Part shown: positions 1 to 8,129 of the stretch, in pieces
How positions within the stretch are numbered: the stretch's first letter is position 1
How the letters are laid out: each line of letters opens with the position of its first letter
Origin: Pseudomonadota bacterium
GTDB lineage: Bacteria; Desulfobacterota; Desulfovibrionia; Desulfovibrionales; Desulfovibrionaceae
Direction: 5' to 3'
Length of the DNA stretch: 64,000 nt
Assembly: GCA_023460395.1 (NCBI GenBank)
Contig: JAEWQB010000024.1
Location: forward strand, 283,867-347,866
Made by a program: the position numbers and the translations under genes
The notes under the pieces: generated by a model
Databases searched by the model: none
The model's input: only the letters and a program-made list of their open reading frames with translations
What the model was told of the DNA's origin: nothing

Positions 1-552
1 GGGCGCGAACTGGTGCTCATTCGCCCGGAAAGCCGTCTGGGGCACACGCCCGCCTATAATGCGGGATTCCGTGCCGCCACGGGAGAATATGCCACCTATG
101 TGGCCTCGGATGACCTGTGCCACCCGCACATGCTCTCCGCGCTGGCTGCCCCTCTTGATTGCGACAAGGCGGATTTTGTCTACTCCGACATGTTCATCGT
201 GGACGATGCCATGCGCATTTTGCGAGAATTCCGTCTGCCGGACTACTCCTTCTCCGCCGCCTTCGAGGATTGGTATTTGTGCGGCGTGTCCAAGCTGTAC
301 CGCACCAGCCTGCACCGCCAATTTGGATATTTCGACCCCGCATACGTGGCGAACGACCATGAATGCTATCTGCGATTCGCCATGAACGGGGCGCGGTTCT
401 TGCACATTCCCAAGGTGCTCTACTCCGTTCGCTCGCATGAACAACGCGGCGTGGACGTACACAGCGAAGAGAGCATGCGCCGCCTGTTTGGCGAATCGCG
501 CGATCTGGTCTATCAAGCACGGGCGTTTAGCAAACAAAAAAACATGGAATAA
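1..552 (+). CDS. Family 2 glycosyltransferase, 5' end outside the window
   Basis: This is the C-terminal part of a GT-A fold glycosyltransferase. The reading frame is open to the first base of the window, so the start and the usual N-terminal nucleotide-binding strand are missing. Visible family 2 features are a region beginning LGHTPAYNAGFRAATGEY (the stretch before the metal site), then YVASDDLCHPHML, where SDD takes the place of the DxD metal-binding motif, and a later ANDHECYLRFAMNGA segment resembling the ED-type catalytic region. No membrane segments are seen, so it is probably cytoplasmic or membrane-associated and adds a sugar to a surface glycan. Two nucleotide-sugar activating genes follow on the same strand. 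The donor and acceptor cannot be read from the sequence. Confidence 0.8.
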   Translation, partial: GRELVLIRPESRLGHTPAYNAGFRAATGEYATYVASDDLCHPHMLSALAAPLDCDKADFVYSDMFIVDDAMRILREFRLPDYSFSAAFEDWYLCGVSKLYRTSLHRQFGYFDPAYVANDHECYLRFAMNGARFLHIPKVLYSVRSHEQRGVDVHSEESMRRLFGESRDLVYQARAFSKQKNME

Positions 553-615
553 CACTGTGCTATCTAAAAAATCAAACATCCCCTCACAACGGGGGTGTCT
601 CATCCCGGAGACGCC

Positions 616-1347
616 ATGCGCGCAGAAATGCGGGTAACCGCTCTGCTGCCCATGAAGGGGGCGTCTGAACGGGTACCCGGCAAAAATGTCCGCGAAGCGT
701 GTGGAAAGCCCCTTTTTTTCCACATCGCCGAAATGCTGGAACACTGCCCGCTGGTTGAATCCATTCGCATCAACACTGACAGTGAGGCTATTGCCGATCT
801 GGCTCAGAACCATTTCAGCAAGGCTGTTATCCACTGGCGGCCCGCTGAACTATGCGGCGACATGGTTTCCATCAACCGCATTATCGCCCACGATCTGGCA
901 CTCTGCCCCGGCGAGCATTTTCTTCAGACACACTGCACAAACCCGCTGCTCATGCAGGCCACGCTGGAGGACGCCATCCTCCGCTACGCGGCGGCGCTGC
1001 CCCGGCATGATTCGCTCTTTTCCGTCACCCGGCTGCAAACACGTCTGTACACGGAAGACGGACAACCGCTAAACCACGATCCTTCCACGCTTCTGCGCAC
1101 GCAGGACCTGCCTCCTCTGTACGAAGAAAACTCCAACATATACCTCTTCAGCCGCGCGTCTTTTTCCGCCGCCGGAGAAAACCGCATAGGCCGCAGCCCT
1201 CTTATGTTTCCCATGGCTCCCCATGAAGCCGTGGATATTGACGAAGAGCATGACTTTCTGCTCGCCACCCTGCTCTTGCGCATGCGCGCGGCCCAAAGAC
1301 AGCAAGCAGCAACCTCTACGGAACCGGGAGACTCCCGATGCGCCTGA
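616..1347 (+). CDS. CMP-sialate-synthetase-like cytidylyltransferase (first of two)
   Basis: It probably activates a nonulosonic or related acidic sugar with CTP. The N-terminus LLPMKGASERVPGKNV carries the family's nucleotide-binding loop with conserved R and K, LQTHCTNPLL corresponds to the central motif, and VDIDEEHDFLLA near the end is the typical C-terminal acidic motif. At 243 residues it is the size of the single-domain NeuA family. I chose the ATG preceded by GGAG with a 5-base gap over an upstream in-frame GTG. The stop overlaps the start of the next gene by 10 bases, which suggests coupling. A paralogue of the same family lies two genes downstream. The family is clear; the sugar is not. 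Confidence 0.8.
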   Translation: MRAEMRVTALLPMKGASERVPGKNVREACGKPLFFHIAEMLEHCPLVESIRINTDSEAIADLAQNHFSKAVIHWRPAELCGDMVSINRIIAHDLALCPGEHFLQTHCTNPLLMQATLEDAILRYAAALPRHDSLFSVTRLQTRLYTEDGQPLNHDPSTLLRTQDLPPLYEENSNIYLFSRASFSAAGENRIGRSPLMFPMAPHEAVDIDEEHDFLLATLLLRMRAAQRQQAATSTEPGDSRCA

Positions 1348-2045
1348 ACCCCTTCCCCGATCTTGAGCAAGAGTTTCAAAACCGACACCGCGGCGAACGC
1401 TGCGTTATCATGGGCAACGGTCCCAGTCTGAACCGCATAGATCTTGCCCGGCTACGGCAGGAAACAACCTTCGGCCTGAACAAAATTTTTCTGTTAGCCT
1501 CCGGTGTTCTTTCCGGCTGGTCCCCTTCCTATTACTGCGTGGTCAACCCGCTAGTCATGCAACAAAGCGTGGCAGAGATCGCCGCCATGCCTTCCACCCG
1601 GTTCATCGGTCATGAAGGCGCAACGCTGTTCAGCCCCGGTCCCTCCCTGCGCCTTTTTGACTCCAGCCGCCGCGAACCGCATTTTGCCACCACGCTTAAT
1701 CAGCCAATGTGGCAAGGCTATACCGTAACGTACTGCGCGTTGCAGATGGCCTATGGCATGGGATTTTCCGAAGTCATTCTCGTAGGCGTGGACCATAGCT
1801 ACACGTTTACTGGTACGCCCAATAAGGAAATGCGGGCCGAAGGGGACGATAGTAACCATTTTCATCCCCACTATTTCCACAATGGCCAGCCGTGGAACCT
1901 GCCGGATCTTGCTATGTCGGAAAAAGCATATGCCATGGCCCACCACGCCTTTACTCAGGACGGTCGCACCGTACGTAACGCCACCCCCGGCACACAGCTG
2001 ACCGTGTTTCCCCGCGTGGCGTTTGAAGATGTCTTCGGCAAATAA
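1338..2045 (+). CDS. DUF115-like / motility-accessory-factor-related protein
   Basis: This 235-residue protein resembles the DUF115 (MptE-like) Rossmann domain found in bacterial glycan clusters and in the core of flagellin-glycosylating Maf proteins. The evidence is the N-terminal CVIMGNGPSLNRIDL followed by TFGLNKIFL, the standard start of that domain, and EVILVGVDHSYTF in the second half. It is far shorter than full Maf proteins. It is sandwiched between two cytidylyltransferases of the NeuA type and overlaps the first, consistent with the transfer or modification of a CMP-activated nonulosonate. Exact activity is not known for these short forms. No signal peptide or membrane segment is visible. 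Confidence 0.65.
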   Translation: MRLNPFPDLEQEFQNRHRGERCVIMGNGPSLNRIDLARLRQETTFGLNKIFLLASGVLSGWSPSYYCVVNPLVMQQSVAEIAAMPSTRFIGHEGATLFSPGPSLRLFDSSRREPHFATTLNQPMWQGYTVTYCALQMAYGMGFSEVILVGVDHSYTFTGTPNKEMRAEGDDSNHFHPHYFHNGQPWNLPDLAMSEKAYAMAHHAFTQDGRTVRNATPGTQLTVFPRVAFEDVFGK

Positions 2046-2102
2046 CAAACGGCTCCGCGTGCCCCGGCAACGCGGTGTTCAGGTAAGAGCGGAGAACTGG
2101 CG

Positions 2103-2876
2103 ATGATGCAGCCGTATGATCAGTGGCACGCCAAATTCCGGCTTCAACCGGAAGAGGCGCTCACCGTGGTGCACATTCCCGCACGCATGGGATCTTCGCG
2201 CATTGCCCGCAAAAATGCCAAGCCGCTGAATGGGCTGCCCCTGCTGGCCTACTCCATTCGCATGGCTCGCGCATTGCCTGAAGTAGACCGGGTGTACGTA
2301 AACACGGAAAGCCCGGAATTGGCGGAACTGGCCCGGCACTACGGCGCGAGCATCCCTTTTCTGCGTCCAGCCCACTTGGCTACCACAAACGTGCCCATGC
2401 AGCACGCCGTGCAATATTTCTATGACTGGCTGTTTCAACAACCGGAGACAGTGAAGAAGGTGGTCACATTCTACCCCACCAGTCCTTTTCGCAACCGGGA
2501 AAGAATGCGCCATTTTATCCGCAAGATGGACGACTGCGTTCTCTCTCATTTTGTCATGCCTGTGACCGGATCCGCCGCGTCCGGTGTGGATTGGCGGTAT
2601 CTTCGCACAGAGAATCCCACACGGGAGCTGGTTTCGCCTCTCCGCCCGCGAGGAGAAGCGCTCCAGCCCGATCCCATGTTCAAAACGCTGGGAACCTTCA
2701 TCGGGCATTCCTGCCATACGCGGTGGGGAGAACCGCATTTGCAGAATCTCTTTCTGCCCGCCGATCCCATTGAGGCCGTGGACCTAGACGAGCCGGAAGA
2801 TTGGGATTTGGCGGAATCGCTGCTGGCTGCCGGGCTGTATGACTTTGGAATGGATATGTATGCGAATATATCTTGA
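2103..2876 (+). CDS. CMP-sialate-synthetase-like cytidylyltransferase (second of two)
   Basis: This second member of the acylneuraminate cytidylyltransferase family has 257 residues. HIPARMGSSRIARKNAKPL is the nucleotide-binding loop, FYPTSPFRNRERM the central motif, and EAVDLDEPEDWDLAESLL the C-terminal motif. It has about 20 extra residues in front of the core compared with the other copy and is only moderately similar to it, so the two probably use different sugars or act at different steps. Two adjacent ATG codons can serve as start; GGAG precedes both. The following gene begins inside its end. Confidence 0.78.
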   Translation: MMQPYDQWHAKFRLQPEEALTVVHIPARMGSSRIARKNAKPLNGLPLLAYSIRMARALPEVDRVYVNTESPELAELARHYGASIPFLRPAHLATTNVPMQHAVQYFYDWLFQQPETVKKVVTFYPTSPFRNRERMRHFIRKMDDCVLSHFVMPVTGSAASGVDWRYLRTENPTRELVSPLRPRGEALQPDPMFKTLGTFIGHSCHTRWGEPHLQNLFLPADPIEAVDLDEPEDWDLAESLLAAGLYDFGMDMYANIS

Positions 2877-3795
2877 TTGTCGGCTGCTGGACGGCACAGA
2901 CGTGCTCCTTCTGCAACGGGCCGGTCCGCTGTTTTCTCTGCTGCCCACGGCGCTGGACGCCGCCCGCAGGGTTTTCCCCCATTCGGAAATCACGATTCTG
3001 TTCTCATCCGAGGCGCGTACAGGCTCTTCGGCAAGCCCCTGCGGCTCGTCCCTGCGGAAAGAACTGGCGCTAGCGTCCTCTCAGCCCGGCATTTCACTGC
3101 ACCCCTGTGACGCGGCTCCCTCTGCCCATGAAACGCGCTGGCAGAATGTGGCTCGGCTGGCAGCAAGCATGGCGTTGCAAGAACCGCCTTCCTGTCCGCC
3201 TCCAAGCTCCCCCGGACATTCTTTGGCTCCCCCGCATGGCACGGAGGCAGGGAGTTCGTCCGCGTCCGGTTCGCATGGCACCAGTTCGCTTGCCACGTGC
3301 TCGTCCGGCGTCACTTGCAACGAAAACGCGGCTCCCGCAGTCCTTCTGTTGCTTCCCACTGCGGGCGTGGTGAGCCACAACCTTCTGGAAGCTGTCATTG
3401 CCGCGTATACGCCGGACAGCCTTGCGCTTTCCGCAGATGTGCTGCACCACAACATGCACCCCACAAGCATGCTGGTCCCGCCTGCGGACTTACGCCCCGT
3501 TGCCACGGGAGAGTACATCCTGTCCCAATCCATCCGCCCCGTATTTCCCACGCTGGCACAGGACGCCGTGTTCCGTGCGGACGCCGATATTTTTCCCCCG
3601 CGCCCCCTCTGCGGCAGTCAGGAATTTCCCATTCTGCACTACGCCACCGGCGGCATTGTAGCGGCAGCATCACCGGAGTCGCTGGACGCATTTGCCCACA
3701 GCCCGGAGCGCTGGCGGGCAGTTTCCTCCCGCTCCTGCACAGACGCCCACCCCGCCTACAGGCAAGCATTTCTTTCGTGGCGCATGCCGCTCTGA
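2860..3795 (+). CDS. Unrecognised protein with Ser/Pro/Gly-rich middle
   Basis: I do not recognise this 311-residue protein. It starts with MRIYLDCRLLDGTDVLLLQ. Residues of roughly 55-145 are low-complexity, rich in Ser, Pro, Gly and Ala, and then a more ordered part begins at APAVLLLLPTAGVVSHNLL and continues to the end. The second part, with its LPT motif and later DAVFRADADIF, loosely recalls a diverged nucleotidyltransferase, but this is only an impression. The start overlaps the upstream cytidylyltransferase by 17 bases, so it is probably co-translated and acts in the same sugar-activation step. A bidirectional terminator follows immediately. No signal peptide is evident. Confidence 0.6.
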   Translation: MRIYLDCRLLDGTDVLLLQRAGPLFSLLPTALDAARRVFPHSEITILFSSEARTGSSASPCGSSLRKELALASSQPGISLHPCDAAPSAHETRWQNVARLAASMALQEPPSCPPPSSPGHSLAPPHGTEAGSSSASGSHGTSSLATCSSGVTCNENAAPAVLLLLPTAGVVSHNLLEAVIAAYTPDSLALSADVLHHNMHPTSMLVPPADLRPVATGEYILSQSIRPVFPTLAQDAVFRADADIFPPRPLCGSQEFPILHYATGGIVAAASPESLDAFAHSPERWRAVSSRSCTDAHPAYRQAFLSWRMPL

Positions 3796-3801
3796 GAAAA
3801 C

Positions 3802-3838
3802 AAAAAACGCCGCTTCCATCTGATGGAGCGACGTTTTT
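3802..3838. terminator. Bidirectional intrinsic terminator
   Basis: A hairpin (arms CGCTTCCATC and GATGGAGCG with one bulge, extended by ACG pairs) is flanked by an A-run on the left and a T-run on the right. It can end the glycan operon on the plus strand and infA on the minus strand. Confidence 0.75.
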
Positions 3839-3915
3839 GAAAACAATATAAATATATAGGCGTCGGGTCGCGTTCGCGCGGGAGCAGTTGCCTGCCGCAC
3901 GCGCAGAGGTATTCT

Positions 3916-4134
3916 TTACCGAGGGCGGAACGTAATGCGACCACGCGAAAGGTCGTAGGGCGAAAGTTCTACTGTCACAGTATCGCCGGGCAGCACACGG
4001 ATGCGAAATTTACGCATCTTGCCGGAGATGTGCGCCAGCATTTCCAAACCGTTTTCCAAACGCACACGGAACATGGCGTTGGGCAGCGCCTCCAGCACTT
4101 CACCGGAAACGGAGATGGCATCTTCTTTGGCCAT
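3916..4134 (-). CDS. infA: Translation initiation factor IF-1
   Basis: IF-1 binds the A site of the 30S subunit and helps IF-2 and IF-3 place the initiator tRNA. The 72-residue product has the family length and sequence: MAKEDAI at the start, LPNAMFRVRLENG, HISGKMRKFRIRVLPGD, and the end LSPYDLSRGRITFRPR, all of one OB fold. I chose the second of two close ATGs because AAGGAG is 7 bases from it and only one base from the first. The initiator tRNA gene lies just upstream on the same strand, but a terminator separates them. Confidence 0.97.
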   Translation of the reverse strand: MAKEDAISVSGEVLEALPNAMFRVRLENGLEMLAHISGKMRKFRIRVLPGDTVTVELSPYDLSRGRITFRPR

Positions 4135-4202
4135 GGGCATACTCCTTTATGGAAAAGGCAGGTTCCGTGACCTTTGCTCGGGGCGGAAAAGAAACTTGCC
4201 GT

Positions 4203-4237
4203 TAAAAAAATAGACCCCCCTGCCGGAACAGGGGGGT
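4203..4237 (-). terminator. Intrinsic terminator after initiator tRNA
   Basis: A perfect 9-bp hairpin (CACCCCCC-type arms ACCCCCCTG and CAGGGGGGT, 6-base loop) is followed on the minus strand by TATTTTTTT. It lies directly after the tRNA 3' end and before infA, so the tRNA is probably a single-gene transcript. Confidence 0.85.
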
Positions 4238-4242
4238 AAATT

Positions 4243-4319
4243 TGGTAGCGGGGGCCGGATTTGAACCGACGGCCTTCGGGTTATGAGCCCGACGAGCTAC
4301 CGAGCTGCTCCACCCCGCG
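4243..4319 (-). tRNA. Initiator tRNA-fMet (CAT anticodon)
   Basis: The 77-nt sequence folds into a standard cloverleaf with anticodon CAT and an encoded CCA end. It is an initiator rather than an elongator because three consecutive G:C pairs (GGG/CCC) close the anticodon loop and because the first acceptor position cannot pair: base 1 is C and base 72 is U. E. coli has C1 opposite A72; a mismatch at this place is what the formylase recognises. The T arm reads GGTTCAAATCC. The same window carries fmt, def and infA, so much of the initiation pathway is nearby. Confidence 0.95.
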
Positions 4320-4407
4320 TCATGTAGCTTACAATGGGTGCGGAGAACGTCCTGCGTCACACCGTGGTTCGGTGCAGAAAGGGCCGTTCCCGCTCAGGGA
4401 CGACATA

Positions 4408-4434
4408 TGTATACACACCACTTCCCCGTGTCAA
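4408..4434 (-). promoter_or_regulatory. Probable promoter of the initiator tRNA
   Basis: On the minus strand a perfect -35 box TTGACA is followed after 15 bases by TATACA. The spacing is short, and the tRNA begins about 90 bases downstream, so a processed leader would be needed. Confidence 0.45.
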
Positions 4435-4458
4435 CCGAAAAAAGAAAAAAAACCTCTT

Positions 4459-5130
4459 TTAGGAAAGCATGCGCAGTTCCGCCTGCAGTCCCCGGCTAGT
4501 ATTACGGATAACCGCATAGCCCCCTGAAGAGAATGCCCCCGTATTGATAACGGCGGTTCTGCCCAGCCTGTCCATGCTGCGAGACTCATGAATATGCCCG
4601 CACAGGCAAATATCGGGCTGGTGTTCCTCAATAAATTCACGCACGGCACGGCTTCCCACATGCGCTCCGGACGCGATCCGGTCGCAATCTGTATTCAAAG
4701 GGGGCGTGTGGGAAACAAGGATAAGCCGGGAAAAGCGCATGGCACTGCGGTAGGCCTCTTCCAACCAATCCGCGATGCGGGCTTCGGGAAACTCGGAAGG
4801 CGTACCAAAAGGCGTGAAGGTGGACGTGCCCACGCCCATAAGTCCTACGTCCGGGACCAGTTCGCGGGAACGGATGTGGATATTCCAGCCCTGTTCCTCC
4901 AGATAGTCAGTCACTTCTCCGCGATCCATGTTGCCTATCTGCGCGTATAAAAAGGGATTATACTCAGCCACAGCCCGCATAACCCGCTCGGCCTGCTTCA
5001 CGCTGCCTCCGATAGTCAGATCCCCGGAGATAAAAACACCACTGGCTTCGCGGATGCCGGGAATATCCCCCACCCGTGACGTGTCCTCATGAAGATCGCC
5101 GATGCCAATCCAAAAATCGTTGCTTTGCAT
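4459..5130 (-). CDS. Calcineurin-like metallophosphoesterase
   Basis: This 223-residue protein belongs to the binuclear metallophosphoesterase fold. The ordered motifs are GDLHED near the N-terminus, SGDLT, GNMDRG in place of the usual GNHD(E), VSHTPP, and CGHIHESR towards the end. Replacement of His by Met in the third motif is unusual, since that His is the general acid in many family members; it may change substrate or rate. No signal peptide is seen, so it is cytoplasmic. AAGGA lies 9 bases before the chosen ATG. The substrate is unknown. It stands alone on the minus strand, upstream of the tRNA. Confidence 0.8.
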   Translation of the reverse strand: MQSNDFWIGIGDLHEDTSRVGDIPGIREASGVFISGDLTIGGSVKQAERVMRAVAEYNPFLYAQIGNMDRGEVTDYLEEQGWNIHIRSRELVPDVGLMGVGTSTFTPFGTPSEFPEARIADWLEEAYRSAMRFSRLILVSHTPPLNTDCDRIASGAHVGSRAVREFIEEHQPDICLCGHIHESRSMDRLGRTAVINTGAFSSGGYAVIRNTSRGLQAELRMLS

Positions 5131-5351
5131 GGGACTGGTTCCTTGTTAGAATCTGCATGAATCGCGTAACCCCGCGGGACAACGACGCAACTCGTCGTCC
5201 TTCGCGCATGCTCCCCGGAAACGTACGCCCAGAATCGCATGAGCGCACAGCGGCCCGTAAGACTCCCGCGCCGCAGCGTTCATGGATGTGCGCCGCGCAC
5301 TCCACAGGACGTTTATTCCCACTCGCTCCCAAACCATAGGTGTGGATACGT

Positions 5352-5936
5352 ATGGATAAGGATACTCGCAGAAAAACGCTTCTGACACAACGGGCCACCA
5401 TAAGCACGGAATCTGCGCAGGAAGCAGGACGAGCAGCCCAGCAACGCCTTATGGACACCCCGCACTGGCGCAATGCGCGGCGGGTTTTACTCTATGTTCC
5501 CCTGCGGAACGAACTGGACACCATGCAGCTTATCCACGAGGCATGGCATACGGAAAAAACCGTGCTCCTGCCCCGCGTGGACAGACTGGCTACAGGCTCC
5601 ATGCATATCGCCACCTGCCGGAGTGAAAAAGAGTTGATTTCCGGCCCCTTCGGACTGCGCGAACCGAACCCCGCGCTCTGCCCGCCCGTAGATACCAACG
5701 ATCCCGCAGAGGCTCCCGACCTAGCCGTTATCCCCGGCGTGGCCTATGACCGGGAAGGTAACCGTCTGGGCTTTGGTGCGGGCTATTATGACCGCTACCT
5801 CGCCCTGCCCTCCATGGCAGGTACCACTCTGCTGGGGTTTGCCTACGCGTTTCAGATAGTGGACCACCTTCCCGCCGACCCGTGGGACCGCCCCGTCCAC
5901 GGCCTGTGCAGTGAAAAGGAACTGGTATGGCTGTAA
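5352..5936 (+). CDS. ygfA: 5-formyltetrahydrofolate cyclo-ligase
   Basis: The enzyme converts 5-formyl-THF to 5,10-methenyl-THF using ATP and so returns a dead-end folate to one-carbon metabolism. The 194-residue product shows the family's basic N-terminus (KDTRRKTLLTQR), VLLYVPLRNELDT, and the diagnostic C-terminal block PGVAYDREGNRLGFGAGYYDR. I prefer the ATG over a GTG four codons upstream because AGGTG sits at suitable distance. Its end overlaps pgeF by 10 bases, so the two are an operon. Length and motifs are normal. Confidence 0.93.
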   Translation: MDKDTRRKTLLTQRATISTESAQEAGRAAQQRLMDTPHWRNARRVLLYVPLRNELDTMQLIHEAWHTEKTVLLPRVDRLATGSMHIATCRSEKELISGPFGLREPNPALCPPVDTNDPAEAPDLAVIPGVAYDREGNRLGFGAGYYDRYLALPSMAGTTLLGFAYAFQIVDHLPADPWDRPVHGLCSEKELVWL

Positions 5937-6805
5937 ATGTTCTTCCCTTCCGTTTTCCCGGCATTCCCGGCGTGCGCTGCGCCTTTCATATACGTTACCA
6001 GCCGCCACAGACACAGCCGGAACAAACCAGCCGGAATACGCCAATCCCTCCCTTGCAGGCCCCACCGGACTTCAGCGGCGGCAACATTTCTCACGATGTG
6101 GGGGACAACTCTGAGGAGGTGACGGAAAACCGCCGTCGCCTGCTTCAGGTGCTGGGCGTGGGGACGTGGTGCGAACTTCGTCAGGTACATGGCGACAGGC
6201 TGATCTTCGACCCATGCAGCATTCCCCCGGAGGGGGCAGTCTCTGAAAAGACCAAGGCCGCCTTACCCCCCCAAGGGCATACAGGCATAGCCGGTAGCGA
6301 GGCACGCGCTGCCACCATGCCGGAAGCGGATGGCAGCGCCACCGATATTCCGGGACGGGTGTTGGTTATTAAAACCGCAGATTGCCAGCCAATTTTGCTG
6401 GCCCATAAGGAAGGGCAGCACATCGCCGCCCTGCATGTGGGCTGGCGGGGTAACCGCATCGGCTTCATTGAAACCGCTGTAACCCGCTTTTGCGACCAAT
6501 ATGGCTTGCGTCCCGCCGAGATTATGGCGGTGCGCGGCCCCAGCCTCGGCCCCGCCATGGCTGAATTCACAAACTTCGCCACCGAATGGGGCGCGGACTG
6601 GACACCGTGGTATGACACCGCACGGCAGACCATGGATTTATGGCAACTCACCCGGCATCAATTGCAGTGCGCAGGCCTACCTGCCTCCCACATATTCGGG
6701 CTGGACCTTTGCACGCACTCCCTGCCGGAACGTTTTTTTTCCTACCGGCGCAACCGCCGCTGCGGACGCCAAGCCGCGCTAGTGTGGATAGAGGGGGCAA
6801 CCTAG
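5927..6805 (+). CDS. pgeF: YfiH/PgeF-family multicopper-fold polyphenol oxidase-like protein
   Basis: Proteins of this family hydrolyse or phosphorolyse nucleosides, and the E. coli member edits misplaced amino acids in peptidoglycan. The metal-ligand signature is present in order: QVHGD, then IKTADCQPILL, then ALHVGWRG, which hold the two His and the Cys of the zinc/copper site. Length is 292 residues, longer than the usual 240-250 because of a low-complexity insertion around residues 80-140. It overlaps ygfA and ends about 160 bases before the next glycosyltransferase. Confidence 0.88.
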   Translation: MAVNVLPFRFPGIPGVRCAFHIRYQPPQTQPEQTSRNTPIPPLQAPPDFSGGNISHDVGDNSEEVTENRRRLLQVLGVGTWCELRQVHGDRLIFDPCSIPPEGAVSEKTKAALPPQGHTGIAGSEARAATMPEADGSATDIPGRVLVIKTADCQPILLAHKEGQHIAALHVGWRGNRIGFIETAVTRFCDQYGLRPAEIMAVRGPSLGPAMAEFTNFATEWGADWTPWYDTARQTMDLWQLTRHQLQCAGLPASHIFGLDLCTHSLPERFFSYRRNRRCGRQAALVWIEGAT

Positions 6806-6962
6806 ACGCCTATGGAGAACGACACTAGCTGGCACAAAAAATGTAATACGGCATATGTCCTGCGGTCATTCTGTTGACAGACTCACTGACGGTCTATGCA
6901 TTGGCAGCCAATGACCACGGAGATCCTTTGATCTTCCGGCCTCCTCACCCTAAGGAACTGCT

Positions 6963-8129
6963 ATGATTATTTCCGTCGTTATTCCCACATTTAATAGGCT
7001 CGATATTCTGCAAGCCGCATTGCGCTGCATTGAACAACAAACTCTCCCCGCTGCCCAAATTGAAGTACTTGTTGTTGATGACGGGTCAACCGATGGCACG
7101 GTAGATTTCCTAGCGCAATATTCGCCCCAATTCTCTTTCCGGCACTTTCATCAGCCCGTGAACAAAGGGCCTGCCTCTGCACGCAATGTGGGCATATTGG
7201 CAGCCAAAGGCGACGTTGTTCTTATTATAAATGACGACACGCTGCTTGCCCCGGATGCCATAGAGCGTCACGCCATAGTGCACAATGCCACAACAGCCAC
7301 CCCTGTTTCTGTTTTGGGACGATTCGACCTCCCCGCAGACTTCCGTCAAACGATATGGGGCCACACGCTACAATACTCTGACCTGCTTTTTAGATACCAT
7401 CTTCTTTCGCACAATACTATTATTCCCAGCCACAGCTTTTGGTGGAGCTGTAATATTAGTACGCCGCGCAAAGCTCTGCTTGAAGCAGGACTTTTTGATG
7501 AGAGTTTCACAGATGGAGCATGGGGAGCAGAAGATCAAGAACTTGGCTATCGACTAATTCACAACGCAGTTCCCATTATATATCAAGAAAACATTCACGC
7601 GACCCACATGCACCATCTTACCGTTCCGGGGTTCGCTTCCATGTCCCTTGCGAGAGGAAGCGGGGCAGTGATTTTGTTTTCCAAACACGCGCTCTCATGC
7701 CATTATCGCAACGACATAACAGAGCAAGATATTTTCTTCTGGAAAAATATTCCGCCACGCCTTCTCCAAGCGGAGCAATCTCTTTGCAATGCGCTTAAAG
7801 AAACAGAAACAATTAATATAGAAACATCGAAATATGACATATACGATAAACAAAATTACTTATCTAAAGATAACTTCCCGCGTATACAAGAAATTATATA
7901 CTCTATTTACAAAATGAAAACGCGTGACATCCTTCCGTTGCTATCAAAATACGAATCAAACTTACGAAATTCTATTTCAAAGCATATCACAGAAAAAGAA
8001 TCTTCTTCAATAATTTTACAACCTTTATATTTTGCTTCAATTATACTAAGATATTATTATGACAGCATCGCCATATGCAATTCTAATAAAATACATAACT
8101 TCATAAAAAATAATACAACAAGAAAATGA
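6963..8129 (+). CDS. Family 2 glycosyltransferase with AT-rich 3' third
   Basis: The first 250 residues form a GT-A domain: IISVVIPTFNRLDILQAAL, VLVVDDGSTDGT, NKGPASARNVGILAAKGDVVLIINDDT (metal-binding DD), and FDESFTDGAWGAEDQELGYRL, in which GAEDQELG is the typical acceptor-side catalytic loop. The remaining 130 residues are rich in Lys, Asn and Ile and have no recognised domain; there the DNA turns sharply AT-rich. The last 4 bases overlap the start of the next glycosyltransferase. It probably extends a surface glycan in the cytoplasm. Confidence 0.85.
   Translation: MIISVVIPTFNRLDILQAALRCIEQQTLPAAQIEVLVVDDGSTDGTVDFLAQYSPQFSFRHFHQPVNKGPASARNVGILAAKGDVVLIINDDTLLAPDAIERHAIVHNATTATPVSVLGRFDLPADFRQTIWGHTLQYSDLLFRYHLLSHNTIIPSHSFWWSCNISTPRKALLEAGLFDESFTDGAWGAEDQELGYRLIHNAVPIIYQENIHATHMHHLTVPGFASMSLARGSGAVILFSKHALSCHYRNDITEQDIFFWKNIPPRLLQAEQSLCNALKETETINIETSKYDIYDKQNYLSKDNFPRIQEIIYSIYKMKTRDILPLLSKYESNLRNSISKHITEKESSSIILQPLYFASIILRYYYDSIAICNSNKIHNFIKNNTTRK

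Noticed and set aside
2079..2738. 219-residue minus-strand open frame over the second NeuA-like gene
   Set aside because: Antisense shadow in GC-rich DNA; the plus strand has recognised motifs.
6874..6900. Promoter before the 6963 glycosyltransferase gene
   Set aside because: TTGACA is perfect, but the only nearby -10 candidate (TATGCA) is weak and spaced 15 bases away.
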